NCBI GenBank assembly: GCA_963815655.1
Contig: CAWFHK010000001.1
Coordinates: 2,790,001 to 2,854,000, forward strand
From: JAWOLE01 sp963815655
GTDB taxonomy: Bacteria > Acidobacteriota > Thermoanaerobaculia > UBA5066 > Gp7-AA6
DNA: 64,000 nucleotides
Direction: 5' to 3'
Shown: piece by piece, positions 33,062-41,228 of the stretch
How positions within the stretch are numbered: position 1 is the stretch's first letter
Layout of the letters: each line of letters begins with the position of its first letter
Program-made: the position numbers and the translations under genes
Notes under the pieces: model-generated
Database searches by the model: none
Told to the model about the DNA's origin: nothing
Seen by the model: the letters and a program-made list of their open reading frames with translations, nothing else

Positions 33062-33614
33062 GAGTGTTCTCCTTTGCGAACCACAGTTGGACGACCGCGA
33101 TGAGGAAGACGGCGAGATAGCAGAGCCCCATCGCGAACCCGCCCGCGACCGCGAGGGCGCCGAAGATCGTTCCGAGGTCGGGAGCGAAGTGAGCGCCCCA
33201 GAGGCCGGCGAAATCGAGAAAGGGAGCGGCGAAGGCGCAGAACACGAGAAGGATCCTCACCCGCGAGGAGAGCCGGAGACCGAAAACAATGAGCGACAGG
33301 AACGCGGCGGTCATCGCGTAGACCGGGACGTGGACGTGCGTGTCCTGAACGAGCAGGTCCCGGGCGATCCGGTGGCTCGGGCGATCGAGGCTCGCCGGGT
33401 CCACGGGCTTCTCGTGCGTCGAGGTGACGGTGCAGCACTCCATCGCCATCTCGTGGCTCTCCTCCGGCGCCACGGCGGCCGCCACGCCGCGCGGAGTGAA
33501 GGCGGCGAAGTTCTTCACCTGCCAGGCACCGAAGAAATCGGCGACGCCGAGGAGCGCGAGGAAGAGCGTCACGGCCAGCCGGACCTCGAGAGGACTCCGC
33601 GGAAGTCTGCCCAT
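33054..33614 (-). CDS. Uncharacterised 4-TM membrane protein
   Basis: A 186-aa protein with an N-terminal helix (LAVTLFLALLGVADFFGAW), a roughly 70-residue outer loop containing MAMECCTVTSTHEKPVDP, then three helices (MTAAFLSLIVFGL, LLVFCAFAAPFLDF, LGTIFGALAVAGGFAMGLCYL). The HVHVPVYAM segment just before helix 2 offers two His that could bind heme or metal. I do not recognise the family. Its position between the porin and the FMN-binding gene suggests part of the same membrane redox unit. Confidence 0.7.
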   Translation of the reverse strand: MGRLPRSPLEVRLAVTLFLALLGVADFFGAWQVKNFAAFTPRGVAAAVAPEESHEMAMECCTVTSTHEKPVDPASLDRPSHRIARDLLVQDTHVHVPVYAMTAAFLSLIVFGLRLSSRVRILLVFCAFAAPFLDFAGLWGAHFAPDLGTIFGALAVAGGFAMGLCYLAVFLIAVVQLWFAKENTHA

Positions 33615-33642
33615 CGTGATTCTCCTCAGCTTCTCCGGCCGG

Positions 33643-34833
33643 TCAGAAGACGTAGACGACCTGGAAGGTCGCCGACTTGTTTTCCCGGCGCGCCTGCCCC
33701 GTCTTCGAGGCGAAGACGCGCTCGGTCGACCGGTCGTACCGAAGATCGAGGCGCACCGTGACCTCCGGGATGCGCAGCGACGTCCGGTCGAGCGTCCGGT
33801 AAAGGCCGAAGAACCCGCCGCCGATCAAGTATTGAGGCGAAAGCGTGAAGGAGCGCGCGACCTGCCGCCGCCCCGTGCGGGATCCCTCCATGTCGTCGAA
33901 GTAGTCGGCGCGCAGCGTGAGCGCCCAGTGCCGGCCCAGCCGGTGGTGCGTGAAGAACGCGTCGCCGAGCCATTTCGCCGTGCCGCCGTCCTCCGCGGAG
34001 TGGGGCTCGCTCCCATAGACGAACTCCTCTCCCCACACCCACGAGTCGGTCTGCTGAACGAGGATCGTGGCGACCCCGGTCGTGCGCGGGTCGCCGGTGC
34101 GGTCGTCCTTCTCGGCGCCGTGGATCACGCCCAGGCCGAAGTGCGCGATCGGCCACGGACTCCAGATCCCGTAGAGCGCGCCGGTCTTCGCGTGGTTGTT
34201 GTCGGAATCCACGTCCCAGCCGTTCGCCAGGATCGCGTACCCCTCGAACTTCGGCGAGAAGGTCTGCCGCGCCATCAGGCCGGTGAACTTGACGGGGCGC
34301 CCGAACTGAAAAGTGAAAGAGGAGGTCGCCTGGAAGTTCAGGGGCGGGTCGTCTCTCTCGATCGCCAGCGGCGAGTCGAACTTCCCGAAGACGAGCGAGA
34401 GGCCGTGCCCCGGGTCGGCCGCCCAGGAAACCTGGAGGTTGTCGATCTCGGTGGTAAAGGAGCTCCCGCCCTCCTCCTGCGCCGTGTGGCGGACGGCGAG
34501 CGGATGGATCCTCGCGGGCTCCGCCGCCGGCGCGAAGGGGCTCTCCTCCTCCTTGTGCACGGTCACCTGCCCGAAAAACGAGACCCGGTCCGAGAGCGCT
34601 TTGAAGAGCGATACCGCGAGAACGGAAGACTCGAAGCCGTTCTCGTCGGTGTTGAAGTCGTAGTTGTAGCTGCCGGCCGCGAAACCGTTGATGACGAGAC
34701 CGAAACGCCGGTTGCCGCCGGCCAGGGAATCCGGTTCCACCGGCTTCTCCTGCTGCCCGGCCGCCGGAAGGGCGACGCCGGAAAACAGCAGGAGCGCCGG
34801 CATGAGGCGGGCGATCCGCCGAACAGAGTTCAT
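33643..34833 (-). CDS. Outer-membrane beta-barrel porin-like protein
   Basis: A 396-aa protein with a signal peptide (residues 1-26, ending PAAG). The rest alternates hydrophobic and polar residues as in a beta-barrel: FGLVINGFAAGSYNYDF, SLVFGKFDSPLAIERDD, FTGLMARQTF, ALTLRADYFDDMEG, and it ends SATFQVVYVF with a terminal Phe, the outer-membrane insertion signal. It resembles phosphate-selective-porin/BBP2-type barrels. It lies 28 nt before the 4-TM gene and probably passes the operon substrate through the outer membrane. Confidence 0.85.
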   Translation of the reverse strand: MNSVRRIARLMPALLLFSGVALPAAGQQEKPVEPDSLAGGNRRFGLVINGFAAGSYNYDFNTDENGFESSVLAVSLFKALSDRVSFFGQVTVHKEEESPFAPAAEPARIHPLAVRHTAQEEGGSSFTTEIDNLQVSWAADPGHGLSLVFGKFDSPLAIERDDPPLNFQATSSFTFQFGRPVKFTGLMARQTFSPKFEGYAILANGWDVDSDNNHAKTGALYGIWSPWPIAHFGLGVIHGAEKDDRTGDPRTTGVATILVQQTDSWVWGEEFVYGSEPHSAEDGGTAKWLGDAFFTHHRLGRHWALTLRADYFDDMEGSRTGRRQVARSFTLSPQYLIGGGFFGLYRTLDRTSLRIPEVTVRLDLRYDRSTERVFASKTGQARRENKSATFQVVYVF

Positions 34834-34893
34834 GCAATCCTCCTCTTGAATCTCTCAAGACGCTCACCTGCGTTGACGAGAGAGCGGCCCGCC

Positions 34894-35214
34894 TCAGCCG
34901 CGGGGAGGAGGATCGGGAACCCGGAAAGCCTTCGAGACAGGAGAAGCCACTCGCGCCGGGAGGACGAGCGCGGAACGAGCCGGCTCGACCGGGGCGGCGG
35001 GGCCGGGAACGAGAAACACGCTCATCGTGGAAAGGAGCGCCTCCCGCGCATCGGAGCCGCAGCGGCGCATGGAGCAGGAGCCGGCGCGGGGGCAGCAAAT
35101 CCCCATCATCCCGCCCGCGCAGCAATCCATGCCGGAGTCCGACACGGCCGCGACGAGCGGCGCGTGAAACGCCGCAAGCAGCGAGAGGAGAAGGAGAGCC
35201 GCCAGCAGTCTCAT
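34894..35214 (-). CDS. Small exported Cys/Met-rich protein
   Basis: A 106-aa protein with a signal peptide (LLAALLLLSLLAAFHAPLVA) and a short segment packed with potential soft-metal ligands: SGMDCCAGGMMGICCP and then RAGSCSMRRC (six Cys, four Met within about 26 residues). The rest is Pro/Ala/Val-rich. Binding of Cu(I), As(III) or a similar thiophilic ion is suggested but unproven. It is the first gene of the operon running down to the esterase, 60 nt before the porin. Confidence 0.65.
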   Translation of the reverse strand: MRLLAALLLLSLLAAFHAPLVAAVSDSGMDCCAGGMMGICCPRAGSCSMRRCGSDAREALLSTMSVFLVPGPAAPVEPARSALVLPARVASPVSKAFRVPDPPPRG

Positions 35215-35267
35215 CGGCGGGGCTAGCATAATCCAGCGGGACGCCGGTCCGGCCCGCGGCGGACTTA

Positions 35268-36482
35268 TCAGGTTGCGGACTCCGCCCTCGGCACGCGAAG
35301 AAAGAGCGCCGTCCAGGCCGTTCCGGCAAGCCCCAGGGCGCCCGCCACCAGGAAGGTCGCCGAGGGCCTGATCGTCCAGAGCGCGCCGCCGACGGCCGCG
35401 GCCCCCGCTACCGAGAAACCGCGGATCGCGTAGTAGAGACCGACGGTTCGCCCGCGCGCTCGAGGATCGGAGAGATCCACGATCAGGGCCTTGCGGGCCG
35501 GCTCGCCGATCTCCCTCAGTCCGCCGAACGCGAACGCGACCACGAGGGCCGGGAACGAACGGGAGAGAAACACGGCGAGCGGGAAGAGCGAGAAAAACAG
35601 GTACGTGAGCAGGACGAACCACTTCTTCTCGGCGCGCCCGGCCAGGGCAGCGGCCGGCAGGTAGGAGACGATCGCCGTCCCCATCAGGACGGACGTCAGG
35701 AAGCCGAACCGGGAGGGCGAGACCTTCACGACCTCGATCGCCCAGATCACGAGGAAGACGTCGGGCATTCCCTCGCAGAACCGGACCAGGCAGTCCGCGA
35801 TCAGGAGCTGCCGCAGCGCCGGACCGAGCCTCGCTTCCCCTCTCCCCGCGGGGGAGGGCCGGGGAGAGGGCGCGACCCTCGCCGCAGTCCCTCTTCCTTC
35901 TTCCTCCCGCAGCCCCCGCCACAGCGCGAGGAGCATCGCGACCGAAAGCGCGATCGAAACGCCGAACCCCGCCCTCATCCCCTGCCTCATGCCCAGCCGC
36001 TCCAGGAGCAAGCCTCCCAGCGGAGGAGCCAGCACGATCGGGATTCTCTTCAAGACAGCCTGAGCGGTGAAGCCGGCGATCCGCCGTCCTCCTTCGAGCT
36101 CCTCGCCGATGAGCGCGAACGTCGCCGGCAGCCCGAGCGACTGCCAGCACAGGACGAGCAGAAGGCCGAGGAAAACGCCCGGCACCGACGGCCAGAAGAA
36201 GTAGACGGCGAAACCGGCGAGCGTGACGGAGCCGGAGAGAAGAAGGGAGCGGCGGGTTCCCAATCTGTCGGAGAGCACGCCGCCGGGATAGGCGTACGCC
36301 GCGTCGAGGAGGTCCCTGGCCGTCCCGAAGAGGCCCACGGCAAAGGCGGAAGCGCCCAGCACGCGCAGGTACTCGGGGAGATAGCGGAACCAGAGCTCCT
36401 CGCCAAAGCCGTAGACCAGGAGTCCAACGGCGAGCGCGCCCGCGCGGCGATCCAGGCCGAGACGGCGGCGCCAGGAAAGCAT
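35268..36482 (-). CDS. Major facilitator superfamily transporter
   Basis: A 404-aa inner-membrane transporter with twelve hydrophobic segments in two halves. AYPGGVLSDRLGTRRSLLLS is the MFS loop 2-3 motif, and LREIGEPARKALIVDLSDPR marks the matching loop in the second half. The substrate is unknown. The central loop contains VAPSPRPSPAGRGEARLG, encoded by a CCCTCTCCC-type repeat in frame. The ATG at 36482 is chosen; a TTG nine bases earlier is already inside a heptamer-repeat array that abuts the start, and no clear ribosome site remains. Confidence 0.9.
   Translation of the reverse strand: MLSWRRRLGLDRRAGALAVGLLVYGFGEELWFRYLPEYLRVLGASAFAVGLFGTARDLLDAAYAYPGGVLSDRLGTRRSLLLSGSVTLAGFAVYFFWPSVPGVFLGLLLVLCWQSLGLPATFALIGEELEGGRRIAGFTAQAVLKRIPIVLAPPLGGLLLERLGMRQGMRAGFGVSIALSVAMLLALWRGLREEEGRGTAARVAPSPRPSPAGRGEARLGPALRQLLIADCLVRFCEGMPDVFLVIWAIEVVKVSPSRFGFLTSVLMGTAIVSYLPAAALAGRAEKKWFVLLTYLFFSLFPLAVFLSRSFPALVVAFAFGGLREIGEPARKALIVDLSDPRARGRTVGLYYAIRGFSVAGAAAVGGALWTIRPSATFLVAGALGLAGTAWTALFLRVPRAESAT
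35833..35875. repeat. CCCTCTCCC-type palindrome inside a coding region
   Basis: TTCCCCTCTCCCCGCGGGGG and AGGGCCGGGGAGAGGGCG form the same kind of palindrome as the intergenic copies at 18213, 40906 and 47046. Here it is in frame within the MFS transporter gene and adds roughly a dozen Pro/Arg/Gly-rich residues to the central cytoplasmic loop. Confidence 0.85.
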
Positions 36483-36537
36483 GGTGTCCAAGGTCGAAGG
36501 TCTGGGGTTGGTCTAAGGTCTACGGTCCAGGGTTCAA
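36483..36537. repeat. Degenerate heptamer array, word AAGGTCT-like
   Basis: GTCCAAGGTCGAAGGTCT, then GGTCTAAGGTCTACGGTCCAGGGTT keep a 7-nt rhythm with GGTC at its core. Only one arm is evident. It touches the start codon of the MFS gene. Confidence 0.7.
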
Positions 36538-36556
36538 GCCCGCGTCGATTTGGATA

Positions 36557-36588
36557 TATCAGCTGATAGACTTATATGTCAATTGATA
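36557..36588. promoter_or_regulatory. Two tandem palindromes, probable operator pair
   Basis: TATCAGCTGATA (36557-36568, perfect) and TGTCAATTGATA (36577-36588) have centres 20 bp apart, two helical turns, in a sharply AT-rich stretch 23 bp before the pepE ATG. This looks like a double site for a dimeric repressor; the regulator is not in the window. Confidence 0.65.
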
Positions 36589-36610
36589 GATTATTCATTA
36601 GGAGACGGGA

Positions 36611-37327
36611 ATGACGAACTCGAAGAAGCGCCTTCTGCTCATCAGCAACTCGGTCCTCCCCGGCGGGGGCTATCTCGATCACGCCGAGGCCATGATCCGC
36701 GACTTCCTCGGAGGGTCGCGGCGCGTGCTTTTCGTCCCCTACGCGCTTCTCGACCGCGACGCGTACGCGGGGCAGGCGCGACAACGGCTGGAGAGGATGG
36801 GGTACTCGCTCGAGTCGCTCCACGAGGCCACGGACGCGCCGGAGGCCATTGCGCGGGCGGAGGCCCTCTTCGTCGGCGGCGGCAACACCTTTCGCCTTCT
36901 CCAGGCGCTGCAGAATCTGTCGCTCCTCCGGCCGATCCGCCGCCGCGTCGAGGAGGGGATGCCCTACATCGGGTCGAGCGCGGGCTCCGTCATCGCGTGC
37001 CCCACGGTCCGCACGACCAACGACATGCCGATCGTCGAGCCGGCCGGCTTCGAGGCGCTCGGCCTGGTCCCCTTCCAGATCAACGCCCACTACCTCGACG
37101 CCGATCCGGCCTCGACGCACATGGGAGAGACGCGCGAGGAGAGGCTCCGGCAGTTCCACGAGGAAAACCCCGAGCCCGTCGTCGGGCTGCGCGAAGGGAC
37201 GATGCTCCGGGTGGAGGGAGACTCGATCGTCCTGTTGGGGGTGAGGCCCGCGCGGATCTTCCGCCGGGGAAGGGATCCAGTGGAGGCCCCGCCGGCAACG
37301 GCCCTTGAAGAGCTCCTCGCGCCGTGA
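36611..37327 (+). CDS. pepE: Peptidase E (alpha-aspartyl dipeptidase), family S51
   Basis: Cleaves dipeptides with N-terminal Asp. The 238-aa cytoplasmic protein has FVGGGNTFRLLQALQ near residue 88, the nucleophile GSSAGSVIACPT near 121 and TTNDMPIVEP near 136, all typical of PepE. The catalytic Ser is in GSSAGS. NAHYLDADPASTHMGETREE follows. It overlaps by four bases (GTGA) a deleted ornithine cyclodeaminase gene, with which it once formed an operon. Confidence 0.95.
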   Translation: MTNSKKRLLLISNSVLPGGGYLDHAEAMIRDFLGGSRRVLFVPYALLDRDAYAGQARQRLERMGYSLESLHEATDAPEAIARAEALFVGGGNTFRLLQALQNLSLLRPIRRRVEEGMPYIGSSAGSVIACPTVRTTNDMPIVEPAGFEALGLVPFQINAHYLDADPASTHMGETREERLRQFHEENPEPVVGLREGTMLRVEGDSIVLLGVRPARIFRRGRDPVEAPPATALEELLAP

Positions 37328-37525
37328 AGAGCGCCGGCACGCTGCTCCTGACCCGGCGCGACGTCGGGGCGCGCCGCCGGGAAGAAGCCCGGCCGCGCCC
37401 GCCGCGACGAGCTCACCGTCTTCGACAGCACGGGGACGGCCCTCCAGGACGCGGCGGCCGCCGCGGTCGTTTACGGGAGGGCCTCGCGCGCCGGAAGGGG
37501 CGTCCCGATCGAATTTGCTGATTGA
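37324..37525 (+). pseudogene. Ornithine cyclodeaminase with a large internal deletion
   Basis: The GTG at 37324 overlaps the pepE stop and reads KSAGTLLLTRRDVGA, the usual N-terminus of the ornithine cyclodeaminase/mu-crystallin family. About 40 bases later, in another frame, comes DELTVFDSTGTALQDAAAAA then VVYGRASRAGRGVPIEFAD and a stop, the usual C-terminus. Roughly 250 codons are missing between them. The frames differ by one, so no fusion protein is made. Confidence 0.75.
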
Positions 37526-37611
37526 CCGTCCCCGTTGAGAGTATCCTTGACGCGCACTTCCGTTATGAAACGCTTCGCTCTCGCGCTGCCGCTTCTCTCG
37601 CCGCTCGGAAC

Positions 37612-37812
37612 ATGAACGCCGAATCGAGCGAGAGGCGAAAGGGTCCCAGGCGCGATGGCCTCGGCAGGCGCATTCGCGGCGACCGCCGCGATCCCGAGCA
37701 GAGGAGGATCTCCGTTCCGGGCTGGACGCCGCGGCAGGGGCAGCGTCGCGGGCAGAGGCGCCGTTACCTGCCCGACCGCCGCCGCTCGACCGGCGAACCC
37801 GGGGGGAGCTGA
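37612..37812 (+). CDS. Possible small Arg-rich protein (66 aa)
   Basis: ATG 37612 opens MNAESSERRKGPRRDGLGRR and continues with RRRYLPDRRRSTGEPGGS. It is very basic and low in complexity and resembles the Arg-rich linkers seen before PilZ domains. No ribosome site is obvious. Upstream, a 16-codon frame (MKRFALALPLLSPLG) looks like a truncated signal peptide. It may equally be non-coding. Confidence 0.25.
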   Translation: MNAESSERRKGPRRDGLGRRIRGDRRDPEQRRISVPGWTPRQGQRRGQRRRYLPDRRRSTGEPGGS

Positions 37813-38195
37813 TTCGTTTCGCCCCTCCCCCACCGGCAGACCTCCGGGACCCCTCACTTTCCCGCGGCCCGAGCGCCCGCGGAGGCGCGGGCGTCCTCCC
37901 CGCCGGCGGGTTGGCAGATCTCGCCATCACCGCGGGACCTTGACAGCGCCGGAGCGACTCAACTAGCGTCCGAGCCTGGATCGATCTCCCAAACCCCAAG
38001 GGAGGTGATGCGCATGCTCTTCAGGCCCCGTATCAGGCTCTAGCTCTCGTTGACCACGCCGATTGCCCCGGGGGGCGGTTGAGAGATGGTGGGCCGCTGT
38101 CCCCGAGGTTGTGCTTGACGTAAACAAAGGATGCGGAGACCACCCTTCCAACTGCGCTCGATCAACGCATCCTCACTACGGGAAGGACTACAGAA
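37813..38195. other. Gap before the large secreted protein; promoter and mini-ORF candidates
   Basis: No convincing gene. A TTGACA (37940-37945) with a weak TAGCGT 18 bp on may be the promoter for the secreted-protein gene, leaving a leader of about 220 nt. Within it, GGGAGGTG precedes an 11-codon frame at 38008-38043 (MRMLFRPRIRL), a possible leader peptide, followed by GC-rich hairpins around 38070. A second TTGACG lies at 38115. Confidence 0.35.
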
Positions 38196-40856
38196 ATGGA
38201 GACCATCCGTTCAAAGCGCTTCTGGACGCTCTTGTCCGCATTTGCCGTCCTGGGCTTTGCCGCGATCATGATGAACGCGCCCCCCGCCGAGGGGAGGAGA
38301 GCCTCCGGCAATGCCTCGCTCGCGCCGCAGGCCGATCCCCCGGCCCCATGTCCCTTCCGCGACGTCCGCAGGCCGGCCGACATCAACTGCGGACCCGACC
38401 TCGGAGGAACCGGACACGAGGCGGTCAACTTCACCGGCTCCACCGGCTCCGCGGGCGACACCTGGCTGACCGTCTATGACGACACGCCGGACAATCCGGA
38501 TCAGGTCCTCTTCACCGGGAACGTCAGCCTGAGCGCCGACGTGCTCATCCATCCCTTCAACAACCGGAAGGGGGCGGGGCTTCTGGCCCTCTTCAACGAG
38601 GGGGCGGGGCAGAAGGGCCTCGCGCTGATTCCCTACGACAACGGCAACACCGACAGTCTCCTGCTGGCCGTCGTGGATACCGGCAGCGGCAAGCTCAAGT
38701 CGCTGCAGAGCGTGCGGATGTGCTCGATCCCGGGCTCGATCTGCCGCGGGGGCGACGCCGGCATTCAGGAGAACGCCTGGTATCGCCTGACCATGGACGT
38801 CGTCGTGGCCGGCGACGCCTTCACCGTCACGGGGAAAGTCTTCCGGCACACGGCGCCGAATGACCCCAACAGCGCCCTCGGCACGGAGGTCTTCCAGGTG
38901 CCCGGGCCCATCAGCTTCAACGGCAGCCTCACTGCGGAAGGCCTCGACTCGGGAGGCTCGGGCGAGGTCGGCATCGCGGCCTCGGCGATCAGCGCCGTCG
39001 TGGACTCGAGCGTCACGAACTTCGGAGCCTCGACGACCTGCGCCGTCTTCCCCGCGGCCCTGACCGCCGGCGGACAGGGGGCCGATCTGATCGACCCGAA
39101 CACCCTCACGATCGCGGTGCCGATCCATAACAACGCGATGTCGGCGGCCGAAAACGTGCAGGTGACCTCCATCACGCTCCCGACGGGCGCGCTCACCTCC
39201 CCCGCTCTTCCGTTCGACCTCGGCACGATCCCCGGGGGCAGCTCCGCCGACCTCGACGCGGACTTTTCCGGCGGGCCCTTCACGCCGGGAGGGAGCTATC
39301 CCCTGGAGATCAAGGGCACCTACACGATGGGCGCCGTGACCTTCTGCTTTACGATCGACACCGACATCCTGATCCCTCCCGACTCGCCCGGTTCCGCCGA
39401 CCTCGGCATCGCCACGGTGGACCCCAACACGGTCGACGGCGGCGGGTTCCCGCCTCAACCGCCCGACTCCGACGACGACGTCAACACGTCGCGCTGGACG
39501 GTGCCGACCGGGCCCTTCGTCGCGGGCACGCCGACGGCGACCGGGACCGACATCATGATGTCTCCCCTCGCCCCCGCCTCGGCTCCGAACGCTCCCGCCG
39601 CGATCGTCTTCAACGTGAACAAGGGATTGGGCTTCAGCGCCGGCCTCTCCGGCACCGCGGAGCCGAGCGGAGCGACCGGCGGCGGCGTGGTCTTCGTCTC
39701 GGCGAACAAGAGGGCGGCGTACTCGACCAACAACGGGACGAGCTTCACTTCTCTCGATCCGACGACGATCTTCCCCAACGACGCGGTCGGATTCTGCTGC
39801 GACCAGATCGTCCAGTACGCGCCGAGCGTCAATCGCTTCATCTGGCTCCTCCAGGGCAAGTCGACGGGCGGCTACCGCCTGGCGACGGCGAGCCCGGCCA
39901 CCATCATGAGCAGCGGCGGGAAGGCCTGGACCTACTGGAACCTCACGCCGCAGGTCTTCGGAGAGCCGGCGGGCAAGAAATTCGACTACCCCGACATGGC
40001 CATCGGAGACAACCAGCTCTACATGAGCTGGGACGGCAACGGCGGACTCCAGGTCGTCCGGACGTCGCTGGCCGGAATCGCGGCCGGCGGCACGATCTCG
40101 CTCGGGTTCACGCACCCCTCGGACAGCTCGATGGCCTGGGGCGCCCACCTCATGCAGAACACGGGAAACGAGATCTTCTGGGCCGGCCACAACAGCAACA
40201 GCAACATGCGGATCTTCTCGCTTCAGGAGGGCTCGAACACCTACTTCTGGAGAAGCCGCGGGGTCTCGACGTGGGCGAAGAACGCGCCGCTGACCTCGCT
40301 GACCCCCGACAACATGAACTGGATCAACTTCCTCATGAACCCGACGACCCAGAACCCCGGCGGTGGTTTCCCGAAGAACGCCGTCCTCGGTTCGACGCGC
40401 GTGGGCAACGAGCTCTGGTTCGCGTGGAGCGCCGGGACGGACGGCAACTTCTCGAAACCGCACGTCGAGATGGTCACACTCGACCGGGGCAACGACTTCA
40501 ACAAGATTCGGCAGGTGCAGATCTGGAACAGCAACTACGCGTTCGCCTACCCCGCGCTGTCGAGAAACGCCTGCACGGGCGAGATCGGCCTCTCACTGGA
40601 ATTCGGCGGCGGCGGCAACTACGAGAACCACGTCGTCGGATTCTGGGGAGACTTCATCGTGTACAACACCACCGGGTCGAACACCGGTTCGGTCCGTTTC
40701 GGCGACTACACGAGCATTCGCCAGGCGCCCGCCACGGAGGCGAATCCCGGAAACCTGTTCGCCGCGTTCGGCTATGGCGTCAAGACCGGTCCGGTCTCGG
40801 ACGTGCACTACGTCCTCTTCGGCCGGCCGCCGGCGTCCTGTAACGTCATTCCGTAG
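38196..40856 (+). CDS. Large secreted protein of unknown function (886 aa)
   Basis: The N-terminus has a signal peptide (RFWTLLSAFAVLGFAAIMM). Residues 70-270 look like a beta-sandwich (VNFTGSTGSAGDTWLTVYDD, VLFTGNVSLSADVLIHP). Residues about 280-390 resemble an Ig-like or CARDB-type module. From about 430 the chain has sialidase-like beta-strands with repeated Ser/Asp/Asn-Gly turns (AAYSTNNGTSFTSLDP, YPDMAIGDNQLYMSWDG), suggesting a propeller. CGPDLGG and a final CNVIP provide paired Cys. No catalytic residues are evident. A strong terminator follows. It probably acts on the cell surface or outside. Confidence 0.8.
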   Translation: METIRSKRFWTLLSAFAVLGFAAIMMNAPPAEGRRASGNASLAPQADPPAPCPFRDVRRPADINCGPDLGGTGHEAVNFTGSTGSAGDTWLTVYDDTPDNPDQVLFTGNVSLSADVLIHPFNNRKGAGLLALFNEGAGQKGLALIPYDNGNTDSLLLAVVDTGSGKLKSLQSVRMCSIPGSICRGGDAGIQENAWYRLTMDVVVAGDAFTVTGKVFRHTAPNDPNSALGTEVFQVPGPISFNGSLTAEGLDSGGSGEVGIAASAISAVVDSSVTNFGASTTCAVFPAALTAGGQGADLIDPNTLTIAVPIHNNAMSAAENVQVTSITLPTGALTSPALPFDLGTIPGGSSADLDADFSGGPFTPGGSYPLEIKGTYTMGAVTFCFTIDTDILIPPDSPGSADLGIATVDPNTVDGGGFPPQPPDSDDDVNTSRWTVPTGPFVAGTPTATGTDIMMSPLAPASAPNAPAAIVFNVNKGLGFSAGLSGTAEPSGATGGGVVFVSANKRAAYSTNNGTSFTSLDPTTIFPNDAVGFCCDQIVQYAPSVNRFIWLLQGKSTGGYRLATASPATIMSSGGKAWTYWNLTPQVFGEPAGKKFDYPDMAIGDNQLYMSWDGNGGLQVVRTSLAGIAAGGTISLGFTHPSDSSMAWGAHLMQNTGNEIFWAGHNSNSNMRIFSLQEGSNTYFWRSRGVSTWAKNAPLTSLTPDNMNWINFLMNPTTQNPGGGFPKNAVLGSTRVGNELWFAWSAGTDGNFSKPHVEMVTLDRGNDFNKIRQVQIWNSNYAFAYPALSRNACTGEIGLSLEFGGGGNYENHVVGFWGDFIVYNTTGSNTGSVRFGDYTSIRQAPATEANPGNLFAAFGYGVKTGPVSDVHYVLFGRPPASCNVIP

Positions 40857-40867
40857 CCTCGGCTTCG

Positions 40868-40905
40868 GGGTCGGCGACCATGATCACGGCCGCCGACCCT
40901 TTTTC
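40868..40905 (+). terminator. Intrinsic terminator
   Basis: GGGTCGGCG and CGCCGACCC form a 9-bp GC stem with a 14-nt loop, followed by TTTTTCT, 12 nt after the stop codon of the secreted-protein gene. Confidence 0.9.
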
Positions 40906-41045
40906 TCCCTCTCCCGGCGGGAGAGGGGGGGACGGGGGGTTTCCCCCCGCTAACGTTTGCGCCGGCCGCGACCGCAGGTCGCGTCTCGCGCAGCGAGCGG
41001 CCGGCAGGGGTGAGGGGGCTCCTCAGGGCTTCCCGGCCGGAAGGC
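40906..41045. repeat. CCCTCTCCC-type composite repeat
   Basis: CCCTCTCCCGGCGGGAGAGG is followed by a G-run/C-run hairpin (GGGGGGTTTCCCCCC), a CGGCCGCGACC palindrome block and GGCAGGGGTGAGGGGGC. It is the long form of the element at 18213 and 47046. The remaining bases to 41228 hold nothing I recognise. Confidence 0.85.
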
Positions 41046-41228
41046 TCCACGAGGGAGCCTAGGCGCGCGGAGGGAGCGTACCGTTCGCTACCTGGATTAT
41101 TTGTGGTCTCAGCTCACTCGTGGGTGCAACCGCCCCTGCTCAGCCACCTCGGGGTAGGGCCGCCATACGACACGACGCGCACGTGACTGACGCCACGCCG
41201 CTCCGTACGCCGGCCCGCGGCGAGCGAA

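Noticed and set aside
36572..37999. 475-codon minus-strand frame over pepE and the cyclodeaminase remains
   Set aside because: PepE motifs on the plus strand explain the sequence; the minus frame is low-complexity Arg/Gly sequence.
38008..38043. Leader peptide MRMLFRPRIRL with attenuation
   Set aside because: The ribosome site is good, but there is no terminator or amino-acid bias to support attenuation, so it is mentioned only as a possibility.
38211..40463. 750-codon minus-strand frame opposite the large secreted protein
   Set aside because: Shadow of the plus-strand gene, which has a signal peptide and terminator.
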